A stretch of DNA of 64,000 bases, taken from the NCBI GenBank assembly GCA_002886105.1, contig CP025776.1, forward strand, positions 310,001 through 374,000, read 5' to 3'. Position 1 is the first letter of the stretch. Each line of letters opens with the position of its first letter. The notes under the pieces are model-generated. The model was given only the letters and a program-made list of their open reading frames with translations. It ran no database searches and was not told the origin of the DNA. This document shows positions 30,879 to 42,388 of the stretch, one piece after another. Source of the stretch: Enterobacter sp. EA-1. GTDB taxonomy: Bacteria; Pseudomonadota; Gammaproteobacteria; Enterobacterales; Enterobacteriaceae. Both the position numbers and the translations under genes were made by a program.

Positions 30879-32108
30879 TTATGCCCAGCGTTTAATAATG
30901 ATGGAGGTGTTGATGCCGCCAAAAGCGAAGTTATTGCTTTGCAGGTATTCGCAATCGATCCGGCGCGCTTCACCCTTGATGTAATCCAGTGCGCCGCACT
31001 GCTCATCCGGGGTGGTCAGGTTGAGCGTCGGCGCAAACCAGCCTTCACGCATCATTTGCAGGCTCATCCAGAGGCCTCCAGCGCGCCGCATGCCCCAAGG
31101 GTATGACCGAAGTAGCTTTTCAGCGACGAGATGGGAACATTATCGCCAAAGATGGCCGCCGTTGCCTCGGCTTTCTGCAATATCGCCGCGATCGGTCGCT
31201 GTGCCGTGAGCGGAAATATAATATCCAGCGGGCTGAGCCCGGCAATTTTCAGCGCCTGCTCCATACAAATCTGCATGGTTTCCCGCTGTGGCTGGGTGAT
31301 ATGCGCGGCGTCGCAGTTGGTAGCAAAGCCGACGATTTCGCCGAAAATGGTCGCCCCGCGTGCCTTCGCGTGTTCCAGCTCTTCCAGAATCAGCGTGCCT
31401 GCGCCTTCGCCGATCACCAGACCATCGCGGCGGGCATCGAACGGGGATGGCGTGGTTTTCGGTTCATCGTTGCGCTGGCTGGTGGCAAACAACGTATCAA
31501 ACACCGCCGCTTCCGACGGGCACAGCTCTTCTGCGCCGCCTGCGACCATCACGTCCTGATAACCGTGACGAATCGCTTCCCGCATAACCAATGGCCCTCG
31601 GCTACCGGACGTACAGGCGCTGGAGGTGGGGATAACGCGTCCGCGTAGGCCGAAAAACAGCCCGGTATTCACCGCCGTGGTGTGCGGCATCATCTGCACG
31701 TAGGTTGTGCCGGTGATGTTGTTGGTGTGCTTTTCGGTCAGCATGGTGGCGAACTCGCTCACCGGGCCGGTACTGCCGGTTGATGAGCCGTAAGCGATGC
31801 CGGTATTGCCGCGGGTTAATACCGGATCGTCAATCAACCCGGCCTGTTCCAGCGCCAGTTCGCTGGCGCGGGTGGAGAAGCAGCGACACGCGGCCCATCG
31901 CACGGATACGCTTGCGGGTGTAGTGATCCGGCAAGGTGAAATCATCAATCGGCGCGCCAAGCAGGGTATGCAGACCGTCGTAAATTTGCCACTCCGGCAT
32001 TTTGCGGACGGCGTTTTCGTAGGCCAGCAGACGTTTTGACACATCCTGCCAGCTCTGGCCAAAGGCGGTGACGCCGCCCATGCCGGTAATGACGACGCGA
32101 CGTGTCAT
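30879..32108 (-). CDS. apeR: Aryl polyene beta-ketoacyl-ACP synthase ApeR
   Basis: Ketosynthase of the FabF type, about 409 residues. It starts MTRRVVITGMGGVTAFGQSW. The active-site Cys is in PTSSACTSGSRG; the first His is in SAHGTATDRGD after repair; the second region is SLKSYFGHTLGACGALEA; and the end has SNNFAFGGINTSIIIKRW. So Cys-His-His is complete. Frame breaks near 31880, 31210 and 31075 (CCTGG reading CCTCTGG). Start overlaps the apeQ stop. It is one of three ketosynthase-like proteins in the cluster and is thought to initiate or drive polyene chain elongation; the exact division of labour with ApeO/ApeC is taken from the known APE systems. Confidence 0.9.
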
Positions 32109-32838
32109 AACATTCCCCCGTTGATGGAAATAACCGGCGGGTCACGTAACCCGCAATATCTGACATTAAATAGCTGGCAAGCCCGGCCACTTCTTGCGCC
32201 CCGGCCCATACGTTTCATCGGGATGATCGCCATCGCTTCTTTCAGCGCGGCCTCTTCCATTTCAATCATGCCGGTATCAATCAGCCCCGGCGCGATGCAG
32301 TTCACGGTGATTTTGCGTTTCGCCAGTTCAATCGCCAGCGCTTTTGTGGCGCCGATAATACCGGCTTTTGCCGCACTGTAGTTCACCCGGCCGCGATTGC
32401 CCATCACCCCCGGAAACCGACGAGAGGGTAATGATGCGTCCGCCTTTGCGCAGGCCAATCATTGGCATGATGCAGGGTTGAATCACGTTGTAGAAGCTGT
32501 CGAGATTGGTGTGGATCACCGCATCCCAGTCATCATCGCTCAGCGCCGGGAACGCCGCATCACGAGTGATACCTGCATTGCTGACCACGCCATACCGAGG
32601 CACCGTGCTGCTCAATATCCTGTTCCAGAACGCGGCGACACTGTTCGCGGTTGCCAACATCAAAACTCAGCAGACGACCCGCGCCGCCCGCCTGTTCAAT
32701 GGCGCGCAGCGTTTCCTGCGCACCGTTTTCGTCACGATGATAGTGCACGCCAACGGTAAAACCATCGGCGGCAAGGTGTTGGGCAATGGCGCGGCCGATG
32801 CCTTTACTGGCTCCGGTAACAAGTACGGAACGATTCAT
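32105..32838 (-). CDS. apeQ: Aryl polyene 3-ketoacyl-ACP reductase ApeQ
   Basis: FabG-type short-chain reductase of about 244 residues. NADPH motif VTGASKGIGRAIAQHLAADG, NAG motif VVSNAGITRDAAF, the serine in ITLSSVSG, and the catalytic YSAAKAG pair Tyr-x3-Lys; then IAPGLIDTGMI and the terminal VISINGGML. It reduces the beta-keto group formed in each APE elongation cycle. Indels near 32590, 32410, 32200 and 32145. Start ATG 32838 overlaps the apeP stop. Confidence 0.9.
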
Positions 32839-33329
32839 GCCTCTGCCCCTTTCGATGTGTGTGTGGTTGATGAAACAGCGAGCTAAGCTCGTCTTTCGTC
32901 GGCTGGAAGGTGTTGATGCGCCCGACAGAAACGGTGTCTGCGCCAATCTGGATAGTGCAGTCGAAGCTGCCGAAACGCGCATCCTGCATCAGCAGTTTGG
33001 CGTGGACATCCAGCACTGTGCCTGCGGGCAATGAGCCTGTGGCGCAGGTCAGCTCCCGCGCGCCGAGCACCATACCCAGCGCAATGCTCTCTTCGCCGCG
33101 TTGCAGGCGGTGCCAGCCGGACCAGACGCCAATGCACTGCGCCATCAGCTCCAGTGCATACCAGCCGGGCAGGTTGCCTTGCGCATCCATAAAGGGCGAC
33201 AGCAGGCCGCCCTTATTCACTCCTCACCCGGCAGTGGGCATCGTCATCCGTTACCGAAATCACGTCTTCCAGCAGGATCATCGGCGCGTCATGGGGCAGA
33301 TACTCCCCCGCCGTAAGGTACTGAATCAT
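32835..33329 (-). CDS. apeP: Aryl polyene 3-hydroxyacyl-ACP dehydratase ApeP
   Basis: Hotdog-fold dehydratase of about 164 residues. It starts MIQYLTAGEYLPHDAPMILLEDVISV, with the HDAPMILLED motif of this dehydratase group, and has GLLSPFMDAQGNLPGWYALELMAQCIGVWSGW, the second hotdog helix with the Glu. The raw frame runs past the start of apeQ; an extra G in the run near 32847 hides the expected end KGAEA with TGA overlapping the apeQ ATG. Another indel lies near 33223. It pairs with ApeI for dehydration during polyene synthesis. Confidence 0.87.
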
Positions 33330-34495
33330 GTCACTCTCCCCAGCAAAATACTGGCGTTGTTTCCGCCAAAGGCGAAGGAGTTGGATAAAATGACCGGGTT
33401 CGCCAGCGGCTGTGCGCGCAACAACAGGCCGCAGGCCGGGAGCGTTGGATCGACAGGCCCGCGGCTAAAATCCTGAGGCGGCAGCGGCAGGTCGCGTTGC
33501 AGGATCAGCGCGCTCAGCGCCGCTTCCGTAATGCCCGCCGCGCCCAGCGTGTGCCCGGTTAAGTGTTTGGTGGAGCTGCACGGCACACCGTCGCCAAACA
33601 GCGCGTGCACGACCGCCGATTCAATCTGATCGTTGAGCGGTGTGGCGGTGCCATGCAGATTGATATACCCCACATCGATCGGCGTGAGCCTGGCTTGCGC
33701 CAGCGCCATATTGATAGCGCGGATAGCCCCTTCGCCCTGCGGATGCGGTGCGGAAATATGCCATGCATCGCTGGATTCGCCGGTGCCGAGTAGCGCCAGC
33801 GGCTGCGGCTCACGGGTCAGCACCATCAACGCCGATGCCTCGCCAATCGTAATGCCGCAGCGGTCACGGCCAAACGGCTGGCACAGCGTCGGGGAAAACG
33901 ACTCCAGACTGTTAAACCCGTTGACCGGCATCCGGCTCAGGGTGTCTGCGCCGCCGACAATCGCCACATCCGCCAGACCGGCTTCAATCAGGCGATAACC
34001 ATTAATAATGGCGCGCGCGCTGGAAGAGCACGCGGTGGAAACGGTAAACGACGGGCCTTCCAGTGCCAGCCAGCGGCTTAAAAAGCGCGACGGATCGCCC
34101 AGTTCCTGCTGTGGGTAGCGCCATGCAAGGCTCTCTTCCCCGTTGAGCCGAAAGCCGGACGTGCAGATCCCCTTCATCCAGACCGGAAGTACTGGTGCCC
34201 AGCACCACAGCCACGCGGTCGCGGCCATAGCGGGCAATCGCCTCATCCACCGTTGGCTGGATTTGTTCCAGCGCCGCCAGCAGCAGTTGATTATTGCGGC
34301 TGCGGTGGGCATCCATCTGCGGCGGAATGGCGGGCAGTTCGCCGTCCACGCTGCCGAGCACCACCTCCGTTTGCCCCTGCAACCAGCCGGTACGGGTGTG
34401 CATCCCCGGCGCATGGCCGCGCGTCAGGTTGGCGGCTATCTCATCCAGGTGCGTCCCAGCGCGTTCACCATGCCGATGGCGGAAATGTAGATCAT
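33326..34495 (-). CDS. apeO: Aryl polyene beta-ketoacyl-ACP synthase ApeO
   Basis: Ketosynthase of about 389 residues. It starts MIYISAIGMVNALGRT; the acetyl-type pocket contains VVLGTSTSGLDEGD; the active Cys is in TVSTACSSSARA; His in LHGTATPLND; and the second His in TKHLTGHTLGAAGITEAAL; the end has LSNSFAFGGNNASILLG. All three catalytic residues are present. Frame breaks near 34445 (CCTGG short by one C), 34180 and 34090. It overlaps apeP by ATGA and follows apeN by one base. In APE systems ApeO works with the chain-length-factor-like ApeC. Confidence 0.9.
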
Positions 34496-34496
34496 C

Positions 34497-35080
34497 TCAG
34501 TCACCCAAATATTGAATGGTGATGTGGTATTTAAAGACATGCTGCTCGATGCTGATCGGCTCGCGTTTGCCTTTGCGTTGCAGGTAGGTGATTTCCGTCA
34601 CCAGCTTCCCGCTCGCGTTACGCAGTTCGCGTTTATCGTCGTGATCGGTCAGCGTCCAGCCTTTTGGCAACTGCGGCTGCCGGGGGCGGCAATCGGCCAG
34701 TGGCTGATCATCACGTCGGCCAGTACCGGCTGGCGGGCGGCAGTTGCGGCACGACGATCGACTGCTCGGTATGAATCCCGCGTTCATCATAGGTGACGAG
34801 GAATAAACGGATCCCTACCGACGAGAGGCCGGCAAGGGTGATTTTTTGTCGTCGGCGGTCATCATCACCAGCAATGACTGGGTTTGCCCGTTAAAGCTGC
34901 CGGTTAATAGCTGCTGGGAGTTCACCGCCGGCGCGATCCCCGGCGCAGGCAGCGTGACGCGGGTTCCCGGTTCCAGCCACGCTTGCGGGCGGCTGCCGTC
35001 GGGGGTATGGGTTGAGTGGCTGCATCCGGTGAGCAGCAGGGCGGCGGCAAGCGCGACGCCAGTCCAGAGGGGCGAATCAT
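34497..35080 (-). CDS. apeN: APE-cluster lipoprotein ApeN (DUF3261)
   Basis: Lipoprotein of about 194 residues of the DUF3261 family. After repair the start is MIRPLWTGVALAAALLLTGCSHSTH, with the lipobox LLTGC. The body includes RVTLPAPGIAPAVNSQQLLTGSFNGQTQSLLVMMTADD, LFLVTYDERGIHTEQSIVVPQLPPA and the end VFKYHITIQYLGD. It probably sits in a membrane leaflet and helps deliver the APE lipid; its molecular function is not established. Indels near 35065, 34835 and 34735. The start overlaps the apeM stop. Confidence 0.82.
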
Positions 35081-37395
35081 CGTTTTCTCTCTTTTTTTGC
35101 TGGCATTGCGAGGGGCGAAAGCAGGAAGGCGGTAAAAATACCGCTGACCAGCACAATGCCGAAACTGCTGATAGCCTGAGTGGCGCTGAACACCAGCATC
35201 CCCGGGGGTGAGTAACGTGGTTATCATGGCCAGCGTGATAGCCAGCAATGAGGTAAGCGGCGTGCCGCGCGGGTTGCTGAAAAACAGCGTGTAGTTGATG
35301 CCGATCCCCAGTACCAACACCAGCGCCAGCAGGGAAAACAGGTTCACCGCGTGACCGCTCAGTGATAACACAGCCAGCCCGCAACCGAGCGACAGTACTG
35401 ACGGCACAAGGCTTATCAGCCCCTTTTCCAGCCCAGACGCAGCATCGCGCCTGCGGCAATCACCGCCAGCGCCACGAACAGCAACCCGGTTAACACCAGC
35501 CGGTACAGCGCAAACAGTTCATCAAATGCGCTTTTGCGATCTACCCGCGATGCCCGGTTGCGCTTTTGCCAGCGCGCTAAGTGCGGCGCTGTCTTTAACA
35601 CCATCGACCGGGGCCAGCACACCGCTTTGCCCACCGGGCAGCGTTAACCACAGTAAACGCCAGCCTTCACTGGCCGGACTGGCAAGCCACTGCTCAACGG
35701 TAACGCTCATCGGGCTGAGGTCTGGCGCAACATTTGCCATACCCGCGGCTTGTAGCGTGCGCGACACGGCAGGCGTCGCGTTTTTCAGCAGCTCCAGATC
35801 CTGCTGTTGTCGCGCCAGTGAGTTAATCGGGAGGGTGCGGAAACCCGAAATCATCCCCTGTTTGCGCGCTTGCTCCAGTTGCGGCGTAAACGCTTCTAAC
35901 CGCTCCAGCGTTTGCTGCGGCGTATCGCCATAAATCACAAACCATTTCTGATCGACGCTTTGCCCGGTCAGCGCCGTGATGGCTTTCTCCTGCGCCAGAT
36001 CCCCTGCGGCAGCGCCTGTAACTGGCTGATATCGTCATTAATGCGCAGCGTAGCGAGACCGGCGAGAGAGAACAGCGCCAGCGCCACCGGCAGGCCTACG
36101 GTGAGTTTTTTATTGCGCCGCCGCCAGCCAGCGCAGAAGCAGCACCATGGCGGGCACCGGGCGCACCGGTAAACCGCGGCACAGCCACGGATGCCAGAAG
36201 ATCACCGTCAGGCAGGAGGCGCTGAGACCGACGGCGGCGAAAATCGCCATCTGGCGGATGCCGGGGAAGGGGGCCAGCATCATGATCAGGTAGGCGACAA
36301 CGGTGGTGGCCAGCGCCAGCAACAACGCATTACGCACTTTGGCGAGACTTTGCCATGGCGATGCCTCTGCGCCGTGCACCATCCGTTCGGTCAGGTAGTA
36401 AAGCGTGTAATCTGCCGAAATCCCGATGATGCTCAGGCTCATCACCAGCGTCATCAGATGCAGTTCGCCGAACAGGAGCAGCGTAGCGACGGTGCCCGCC
36501 AGCGCGCCAATGGCAATTGAAATCAGGCACAGTAGCAGGGGGGCGCAGGGAGCGGAACACGGCGACAATCAGCACAATTACGCCAAGAATAGTGGCGATG
36601 CCCAGTGTCGAGACATCGCGTTTGGCCTGCTGGCTGGCGTAATCGCTGTAGAACACCGTGCCGCGCGACAGCAACTGTGCTTGCGGGAACCGGGCTTTCA
36701 GTTGCGTTTCCAGTGACGCCAGCGTGTTAACAAACTGGTGCGTTTGCTGCATATCGAATGAGGAACCCGCCAGTTCGCCATGCAGCAGATACCAGTTGTT
36801 GCCTTTATCGTCCTGCGTCACCAGCCAGCCATCCATCAGCCGCAGCTTCTGGTTGTTTTGCGCCATCGCAAGCTGTGCGCCGCGCATCAGCATCAACGGA
36901 TCGTTTTGCAACTCTTTACCGCTCACGCCGGAAAACGCCGAGTAGAGCTGCGTCAGCACCCATTGTGCTTGTGCGTCGCCACCGTTTTGCAGGCGCGCGC
37001 GGGTGGCGCTGTCGAGCAGAGCGTTACGATGTTGCCAGAAGAATGTGCCCTGTGAGGCTTGCTGGCTTTGCGCATCCATCGGCCCTTTCAGGTTGTTCAC
37101 CGCCTGCGACTGGTTGAGTAAGGAAAGCCAGTATTTCGCCGCCTCAGGATTGGCCTGTTTGCCGGGGCTGACCAGCCAGACCAACTGCTTGTCGAGGCGC
37201 TGCATAAAGCCATCGTTCAGCGCCGGGGGAAGCGTACCCATCGTCTGGGCAGGCAGCATCGCCAGCACGCTGCTGTTCATGCGCGCTTTCGGCAGCAGCA
37301 TCAGCAGCATGCCGAGCAGCAGCAGGCAGAGCAGTCCCCAGAGTAGCGCCGGACGCGGGGGAGTTAGTGCGCGGCAAAGCGTTGGCGTTCGTCAT
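35077..37395 (-). CDS. apeM: APE exporter of the MMPL/RND superfamily, ApeM
   Basis: Large membrane protein of about 772 residues. A first helix LLWGLLCLLLLGMLLMLLPKARMNSSVLAMLP is followed by a big periplasmic domain (for example QRLDKQLVWLVSPGKQANPEAAKYWLSLL and YLLHGELAGSSFDMQQTHQF), a bundle of helices with GIATILGVIVLIVAVFRSL and MSLSIIGISADYTLYYLTERMVHG (the D in an RND-type helix), then a second periplasmic domain and helix bundle ending IVLVSGIFTAFLLSPLAMPAKKERKR. Likely moves APE lipid from the inner membrane. Indels near 37360, 36545, 36110, 36000, 35565, 35430, 35210 and 35170. Confidence 0.87.
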
Positions 37396-37970
37396 CGGTC
37401 AGCGTGGTGGGTGTCAGTCGGTGTTGGGAAAAGCGATATCGGTGAGATCGCCCTGTTTGTCGTTCAGGCGGATGCTGTCCAGATACTGCTGACCGGCAAG
37501 CTCGATAGAGGTGAAAATCTTATCCAGCGGCGTGGTGGTCGGCGTCAGTTTCAGGGTCCAGCGTCCTGCGCCCACATCGTTAAAATCGATGCGGAAGTTT
37601 TGCTCCAGAACGGCGCGATCGGCACCGGAACAGTGCGCGCAGCAGGTGGTTAAACTGGAACATCTGCGGGTTGTTTTCGGCGGTGATCACCTGCGGCGGC
37701 TGACCGTTGATGATTTGCACCATCCGCGAGTCATCGAGCATGAGCGCCATCGGGAACGGCGATTTTTGATCCCATAGCAAACCCTCGGTCGCGTGCGATC
37801 AACATCTCGCCCTGCGAGCGCAGAGGCTGCGGCAGATCTTTAATGGTGCGGGTCTGGGTGAAATGCGCCCGCACTACCGGTTGTTCGGTAAAACGTTGTT
37901 GCAGCGTGTCCAGCGTGATCGCGCCAACGAAGGGGCTGAGCAACAGCGCCAGCAAAGGCCAGTATTTCAT
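37364..37970 (-). CDS. apeL: LolA-like outer-membrane carrier protein ApeL
   Basis: About 201 residues with a signal peptide MKYWPLLALLLSPFVGA, then ITLDTLQQRFTEQPVVRAHFTQTRTIKDLPQPLRSQGEMLIA, which matches the LolA-fold family, LLWDQKSPFPMALML and WTLKLTPTTTPLDKIFTSIELAG. After repair the end reads HRLTPTTLTDDERQRFAAH. Presumed to carry hydrophobic APE intermediates or lipoproteins through the periplasm. Frame breaks near 37780, 37630 and 37430. It overlaps apeM by 32 bp and apeK by ATGA. Confidence 0.85.
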
Positions 37971-38391
37971 GGTGTTACCCCCATACGTTCAAACAACACT
38001 GCCGGGCTGACAAAGCACATCTCACGGCTTTTTTCGTCCACCGCGACCCTCGGATGGTGTAACCGGTGGTGGTGCGTTTACCGCTGGCAGCATCAAAGAT
38101 GTCGTAAGCGATTTTCAGACGGTTTTCGAACTCTTCCAGTCGGGCGCGCACGCGAAAATGCTGCTCAAAGGTCAGCACATCGCGGTATTTCACCCGGGTA
38201 TCCACCACCGGCCAGACATAGCCGGAGGCTTTCATCTGGCGGTAGCCATAATCAAACTGATTCAGCAGCGCCTCGCGGGCAATCTCAAAGTAGCGGAAGT
38301 AGTTACCGTGCCACACCACACCCATCATATCGACGTCGTGGAAGGGAACGGTCAGTTCTACTTCGGCGGTAAAACGCGGATCGTTTAACAC
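37967..38391 (-). CDS. apeK: Acyl-ACP thioesterase ApeK (4HBT family)
   Basis: Hotdog thioesterase of about 141 residues. The motif VPFHDVDMMGVVWHGNYFRYFEIAREALL has the catalytic Asp of the 4-hydroxybenzoyl-CoA type. The start is GTG at 38391 with a clear AAGGAG site 8 bases before it, right after the apeJ stop. The end reads FVSPAVLFERMGVTP after repair of an insertion near 38048 (CCTGG reading CCCTCGG). It should release or edit APE chains from the carrier proteins. Confidence 0.88.
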
Positions 38392-38394
38392 CTG

Positions 38395-40101
38395 TTACTC
38401 CTTGTCCGTGGATTGCGGTGCGTGATCGGGCAGCCGCCAGAAATCAAAAAAGTTAAACCAGTCGAGCGGCGATTGCAGGGCATAGTGCTCAAGGCGCGCA
38501 GCATAGCGGTCGACTGCCTCTCGCAGAGCGGCCTGCCTTGCGGCGCGCGCGGCATGGGCAGTGGATCGGCGAACACTTCGCAGTGCAGGCGCAATTTGCC
38601 CCTGCTGGCGCAATGCAAACATCAGCAGTACCGGGCAGCGTAACGCCGCAGCGAGAATAAACGGCCCCTGCGGGAAGGGGGCAGGGTGGCCCATAAATTC
38701 GCTCCAGTTCACCCGCCAGTCGCCGCCGCGTTGCGGGTTAACTGCCAGCCGATCGCCGACGATCGCCACCCATTCCCCCGCGATCAAGCTTCTCTTTCCA
38801 GCAACATGGCGGTGTCCGGGCCGATGTGCTTCACCGGGATGAGATTAACGCCAGCGTCCGGCGCCATCTCTTGCATGATCTGCTTAAAGCGCAGGGCGTT
38901 TTCATGAAACACCAGCGCATGGATAATTTTGCTCATTGATCTGCGCCAGCGCCCGGCTGGCTTCCACATCACCCAGATGCGACGCCAGCAGCAGTTTGCC
39001 TTTGCCATCGTGCAGACCGAGCGCTTCTTCCGCGCCGGGGGCGAACTCCACATCGCGGCCAAAGTGTAACTCGCCACGCCAGCCCGCGACTTTATCCAGC
39101 ATCGCTTCGCCGAAGCGCAAAAAGTGGCGGTAGCTGTTTAACCCGGCAGGGCGCGGAAGATGGCGGGCTGCCAGCGTAGTGCGCACCCGCGCCAGCCAGT
39201 TTTTTCGATGCCCGGCGCGCATCACGGGCGAGGAGCCAGTAGACGGCGACCACCGGATAGAGCAGCAGTGAGAAAGCGCGGCGACCTAATACGCGCCAGA
39301 CCAGCAGCATAAAGCGCATCCCCCACAGGCCTTGCACCTCTTTTGCTGCGCCCAGTGCGTGGCATTGCGGCGAAACAGCAGAGACGGAATGCGCGGCAGC
39401 ATGCCGAAGAACAGGCGGGTGTGCATCAGTGAGATGCGCACGTTATCTTCAGGGCGTCGAAATGCGACAGGCCATCCTGCGGGTAGGTTACGCGCGTCGG
39501 CACGAAGTAGCTGTCATTGCCCTGCCAGTAAAGTCGCACCATCACTTCGGTGTCGAAATCCATACGTTTGCCGAGCGTCACCCGGCTGGCGAGCTGAAGC
39601 GTGGGGGCAATCGGGTAAACGCGAAAACCGCACATACTGTCTTTCAGTTGCAGCGACAGGGTTTCAATCCATACCCAGACGTGGGTGATCCAGCGGCCAT
39701 ACAGGCGCGAACGGGGGATCGAATCGTCATACAGCGGTTGGCCGGAAATCAGCGCCTGCGGGTGTTGTTCCGCCAGCGCCAGTAACGCCGGGATATCTTC
39801 TATGGCATGCTGCCCGTCGGCATCCACCTGCACCGCGTGCGTGAAGCCCACTTGCGCGGCTTCCTGCAAACCACGGATCACCGCTTCGCCTTTCCCGGCG
39901 TTCTGCGCCGGAGGCGTATCAGGGTCAGGTTGGGGTAGGTTAGCGCCAGCGACGCCAGCGTCTGCCGCGTAGCGTCGTCACTGCCGTCATCCACCACAAA
40001 ACAGTGCAAGCCCGCAGGCTGCAACGTTCCAGAACGCGCGGCATCATCGCGCCGTGGTTATAACAAGGGATCACCACACAAGGGGTAAATGTTAACGACA
40101 T
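38395..40101 (-). CDS. apeJ: Bifunctional glycosyltransferase / acyltransferase ApeJ
   Basis: About 568 residues with two domains. The N-terminal family 2 glycosyltransferase domain begins MSLTFTPCVVIPCYNHGAMMPRVLE and contains HCFVVDDGSDDATRQTLASL, AGKGEAVIRGLQEA and THAVQVDADGQHAIEDIPALL (DxD motif). The C-terminal half, from about residue 280, is a lysophospholipid-acyltransferase-like (LpxL-type) domain: GKLLLASHLGDVEASRAL, NALRFKQIMQEMAPDAGVNLIPV, EWVAIVGDRLAVN. It may attach sugar and acyl chain to the polyene head or anchor. Indels near 40020, 39905, 39450, 39340, 39205, 38930, 38785 and 38540. Confidence 0.85.
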
Positions 40102-40447
40102 AGGCGAATCTTCCCGCTGCTACAGAGGTGGCGTGCTTCACCCTCATGGCGATGATAGCTGAAGGCCAGTTGCTGTTTGTCTTCGTGCCAGTCGAGCACC
40201 AGCGTGACGACGTTGTCCGGCAGCAAGGGTGCCACCGGAACTTTACGCTTTGAATGCTGTGAAAACGATGCTCCGGCGCCAGCAGGGTGGTGGCGTAATG
40301 CATCGCCCAGTCGAGTTGTGCCACGCCGGGAAGCAGAGGCTGAATGGCAAAATGACCACGAAACCAGAACAGTTCCGGCTCCAGTTGGATCACGATTTCC
40401 GCGTGTTGTGGTTGCGCCTGACGGCGTTCAATTTCATGGGGTTTCAT
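40092..40447 (-). CDS. apeI: 3-hydroxyacyl-ACP dehydratase ApeI
   Basis: Hotdog dehydratase of about 118 residues. It starts MKPHEIERRQAQPQHAEIVIQLEPELFWFRGHFAIQPLLPGVAQLDWAMHY; the FRGHFxxxPLLPGVAQ motif with the catalytic His is that of the FabZ/FabA-like ApeI family. After a break near 40240 it continues VTLVLDWHEDKQQLAFSYH to the end GKIRLCR. RBS AGGAGT precedes ATG 40447. It works with ApeP in dehydration of the growing polyene. Confidence 0.9.
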
Positions 40448-41801
40448 GAAATAACTCCTGTAGTTGCGCATAAACTCGCTTGTTCATACTGTTGACCGGG
40501 ATCCTCATCCAGAATGCGCCAGTAGCGCGGCACGGCCACCGGCTCCAGCCACGGGATAAGCGCCCGCCGCCACGACAGCTCCGAGGGCTTTACTGTCGCT
40601 GCGTAGCCATTGCGTGCGCATCTCATCGTCCAGCACCAGCAGAACGCCCACACCGGCGACCGCCACGGGAGACCGGCAACGCCGCTGCTTCACGAATACC
40701 GCCCAGCTCCAGTACGCGGCGTTCGATCTCGCTAAGTGAAATGCGCTTCTCTTCGATTTTGACCACCCGACCGCGGCGACCGGCAATCTGGAATGTGCCG
40801 CTGGCGTCGAAAGTCAGCTCATCGTCGAGCAACAAGCCTTCGGGTTCGGGAATGAGCGGCGAATGTGCGCGAAAGCTCTCCGCTTCCTGTTTGATGGTCA
40901 CGCCGGGGAACGGCAGCCATGAGATGTTATCCTGCTGGCGATAGCGCCGGAGGCGAGGATCCCCGGTTTCGGTGCTGCCATAGATTTCATCCGGCCAGAC
41001 GCCCAGCCAGTTCGCTGTTTCCTGTACATCGCGCCGGGGGCAGCATGCCGCCCGCCGAGAGGATAAGCGACACTGGCGGAGGCGAGAGCCGGGGATCGAG
41101 GCGTTTTAAAAATGCCGGGCTGCTGATAAAGGCGTAACGGCGCTGCCCGTCGAGCGCAGCCAGTTGCTCTGCGTAATAGAGCATGGCGGCATGCAGCGGC
41201 AACCCGAGCGACATCGGCAGAAAGATGCGGAACGTCAGACCGTACAGATGTTGCGGCACCACGGAGGCAACAACACGGCACCCGGCCGGTGCGATCGGCA
41301 AAGCGCGCAGCCAGTAACGCGGCTTCTTTGTCCAGACAGGCGATGGGTTTGATAACCCGGCGCGGCTGCCCGGTGGAGCCGGAGGTAAAAAAGCTCAACA
41401 TAGGCATCTTCGCGCAGTGCGGGAAACGCAGGCGCATCTGTGGTCTGCATATTGTCGGATGCCACCACATAGTGTGGCCCTTCCCAGTTCAGCGGGCGAT
41501 CGCTTAACACCCCGTCGAACAGGGATTGTTGTTCTGCCAGCAGTGATACCCGGCTATGACCACGAGGGATGACCGGGGTTTTACCCGCATGCAGCGAGGC
41601 TAACAGCGCCACAATAAACAGGTAGCTGTTTTCGAAACAGAGCGCCCAGCGTTCGCCGGGTTGCTGCGTTAATTGCGCTACGCATTGTGAAACGTCATGA
41701 CGCAGATGTCCCAGCGTCCATGTTTGATCGCCAAGCCGGTGCAATGGGCGTTTCGGCAGCGCGCGGGCTGTTTAGCCAGCGGCGAAAGGAAGGGTCTTCA
41801 T
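40434..41801 (-). CDS. apeH: Acyl-AMP ligase ApeH
   Basis: AMP-forming ligase of about 455 residues of the ANL superfamily, though at the short end. Landmarks: HRLGDQTWTLGHLRHDV, the P-loop-like FTSGSTGQPRRVIKP, VPQHLYGLTFRIFLPMSLGLPLH, AFISSPAFLKRLDPRL, LILSAGGMLPP and the late GRRGRVVKIEEKRISLSEIERRVLELGGIREA (hinge and catalytic-Lys region). It activates the aryl starter (4-hydroxybenzoate-type in known APEs) for loading onto an ACP. Indels near 41775, 41390, 41300, 41030, 40925, 40665 and 40500. Confidence 0.88.
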
Positions 41802-42382
41802 GTTGTCTCTCGTTTTATCACACCGGCGGCGCACCAGCCACTCTCCCGCCATGAGCGCGCCCATCAGCAGATAGGCGATCATCCCGTTCCGGGTGGCTGT
41901 CCACAGGCGCATATCGCCGTACAGGGCGGTAAACAGCGCCATGCCGCCGTTCAGCACAAAAAGATGCACCAAATCTGCGTTACGCGGCGGGTATACCGTA
42001 CGGCGGCGGCGGGTAACTGCGGTTCACGCAGGCGCGCTTGACGCTCAACCAGCGGCATCGCCGTTTTGAGTGACCCGCCAAACACCGCCAGCATGATGAG
42101 ATTGACCGCCACAGGGTAGAAGAGCAGCAACTGGTGGGTTTTTAGCAGCCAGCTTGCCGCGCACAACGCGATGCCCACAACCGCTACGCCGACGCTGACA
42201 GCGCGCAGCGGCGCTATCGCCTGCCGGGCTTGCCGTAAGCGGAAAAGCAGCATCAGCGCCATCAGAGGCAGCAGCCAGTGCAGACTGTTATGTGTCAGGC
42301 CAAACCAGACCACAAATGGCCAGCTGAGCATCAACAGGGCGGCCACCAGCCTGAGTCCCGATTGGAGGCGGGATCCGCGCAT
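41772..42382 (-). CDS. apeG: APE-cluster membrane protein ApeG
   Basis: Hydrophobic protein of about 200 residues with probably six helices: RLVAALLMLSWPFVVWFGL, LHWLLPLMALMLLF, AVSVGVAVVGIALCAASWLL, LLLFYPVAVNLIMLAVFGG, then after a break near 41965 FVLNGGMALFTALYGDM and MIAYLLMGALMAGEWLVRRR. The RRR end is close to a TGA that one indel would bring into frame near 41820; as written it runs to 41772, into apeH. Function in the pathway is unknown. Confidence 0.82.
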
Positions 42383-42388
42383 CGTGGT

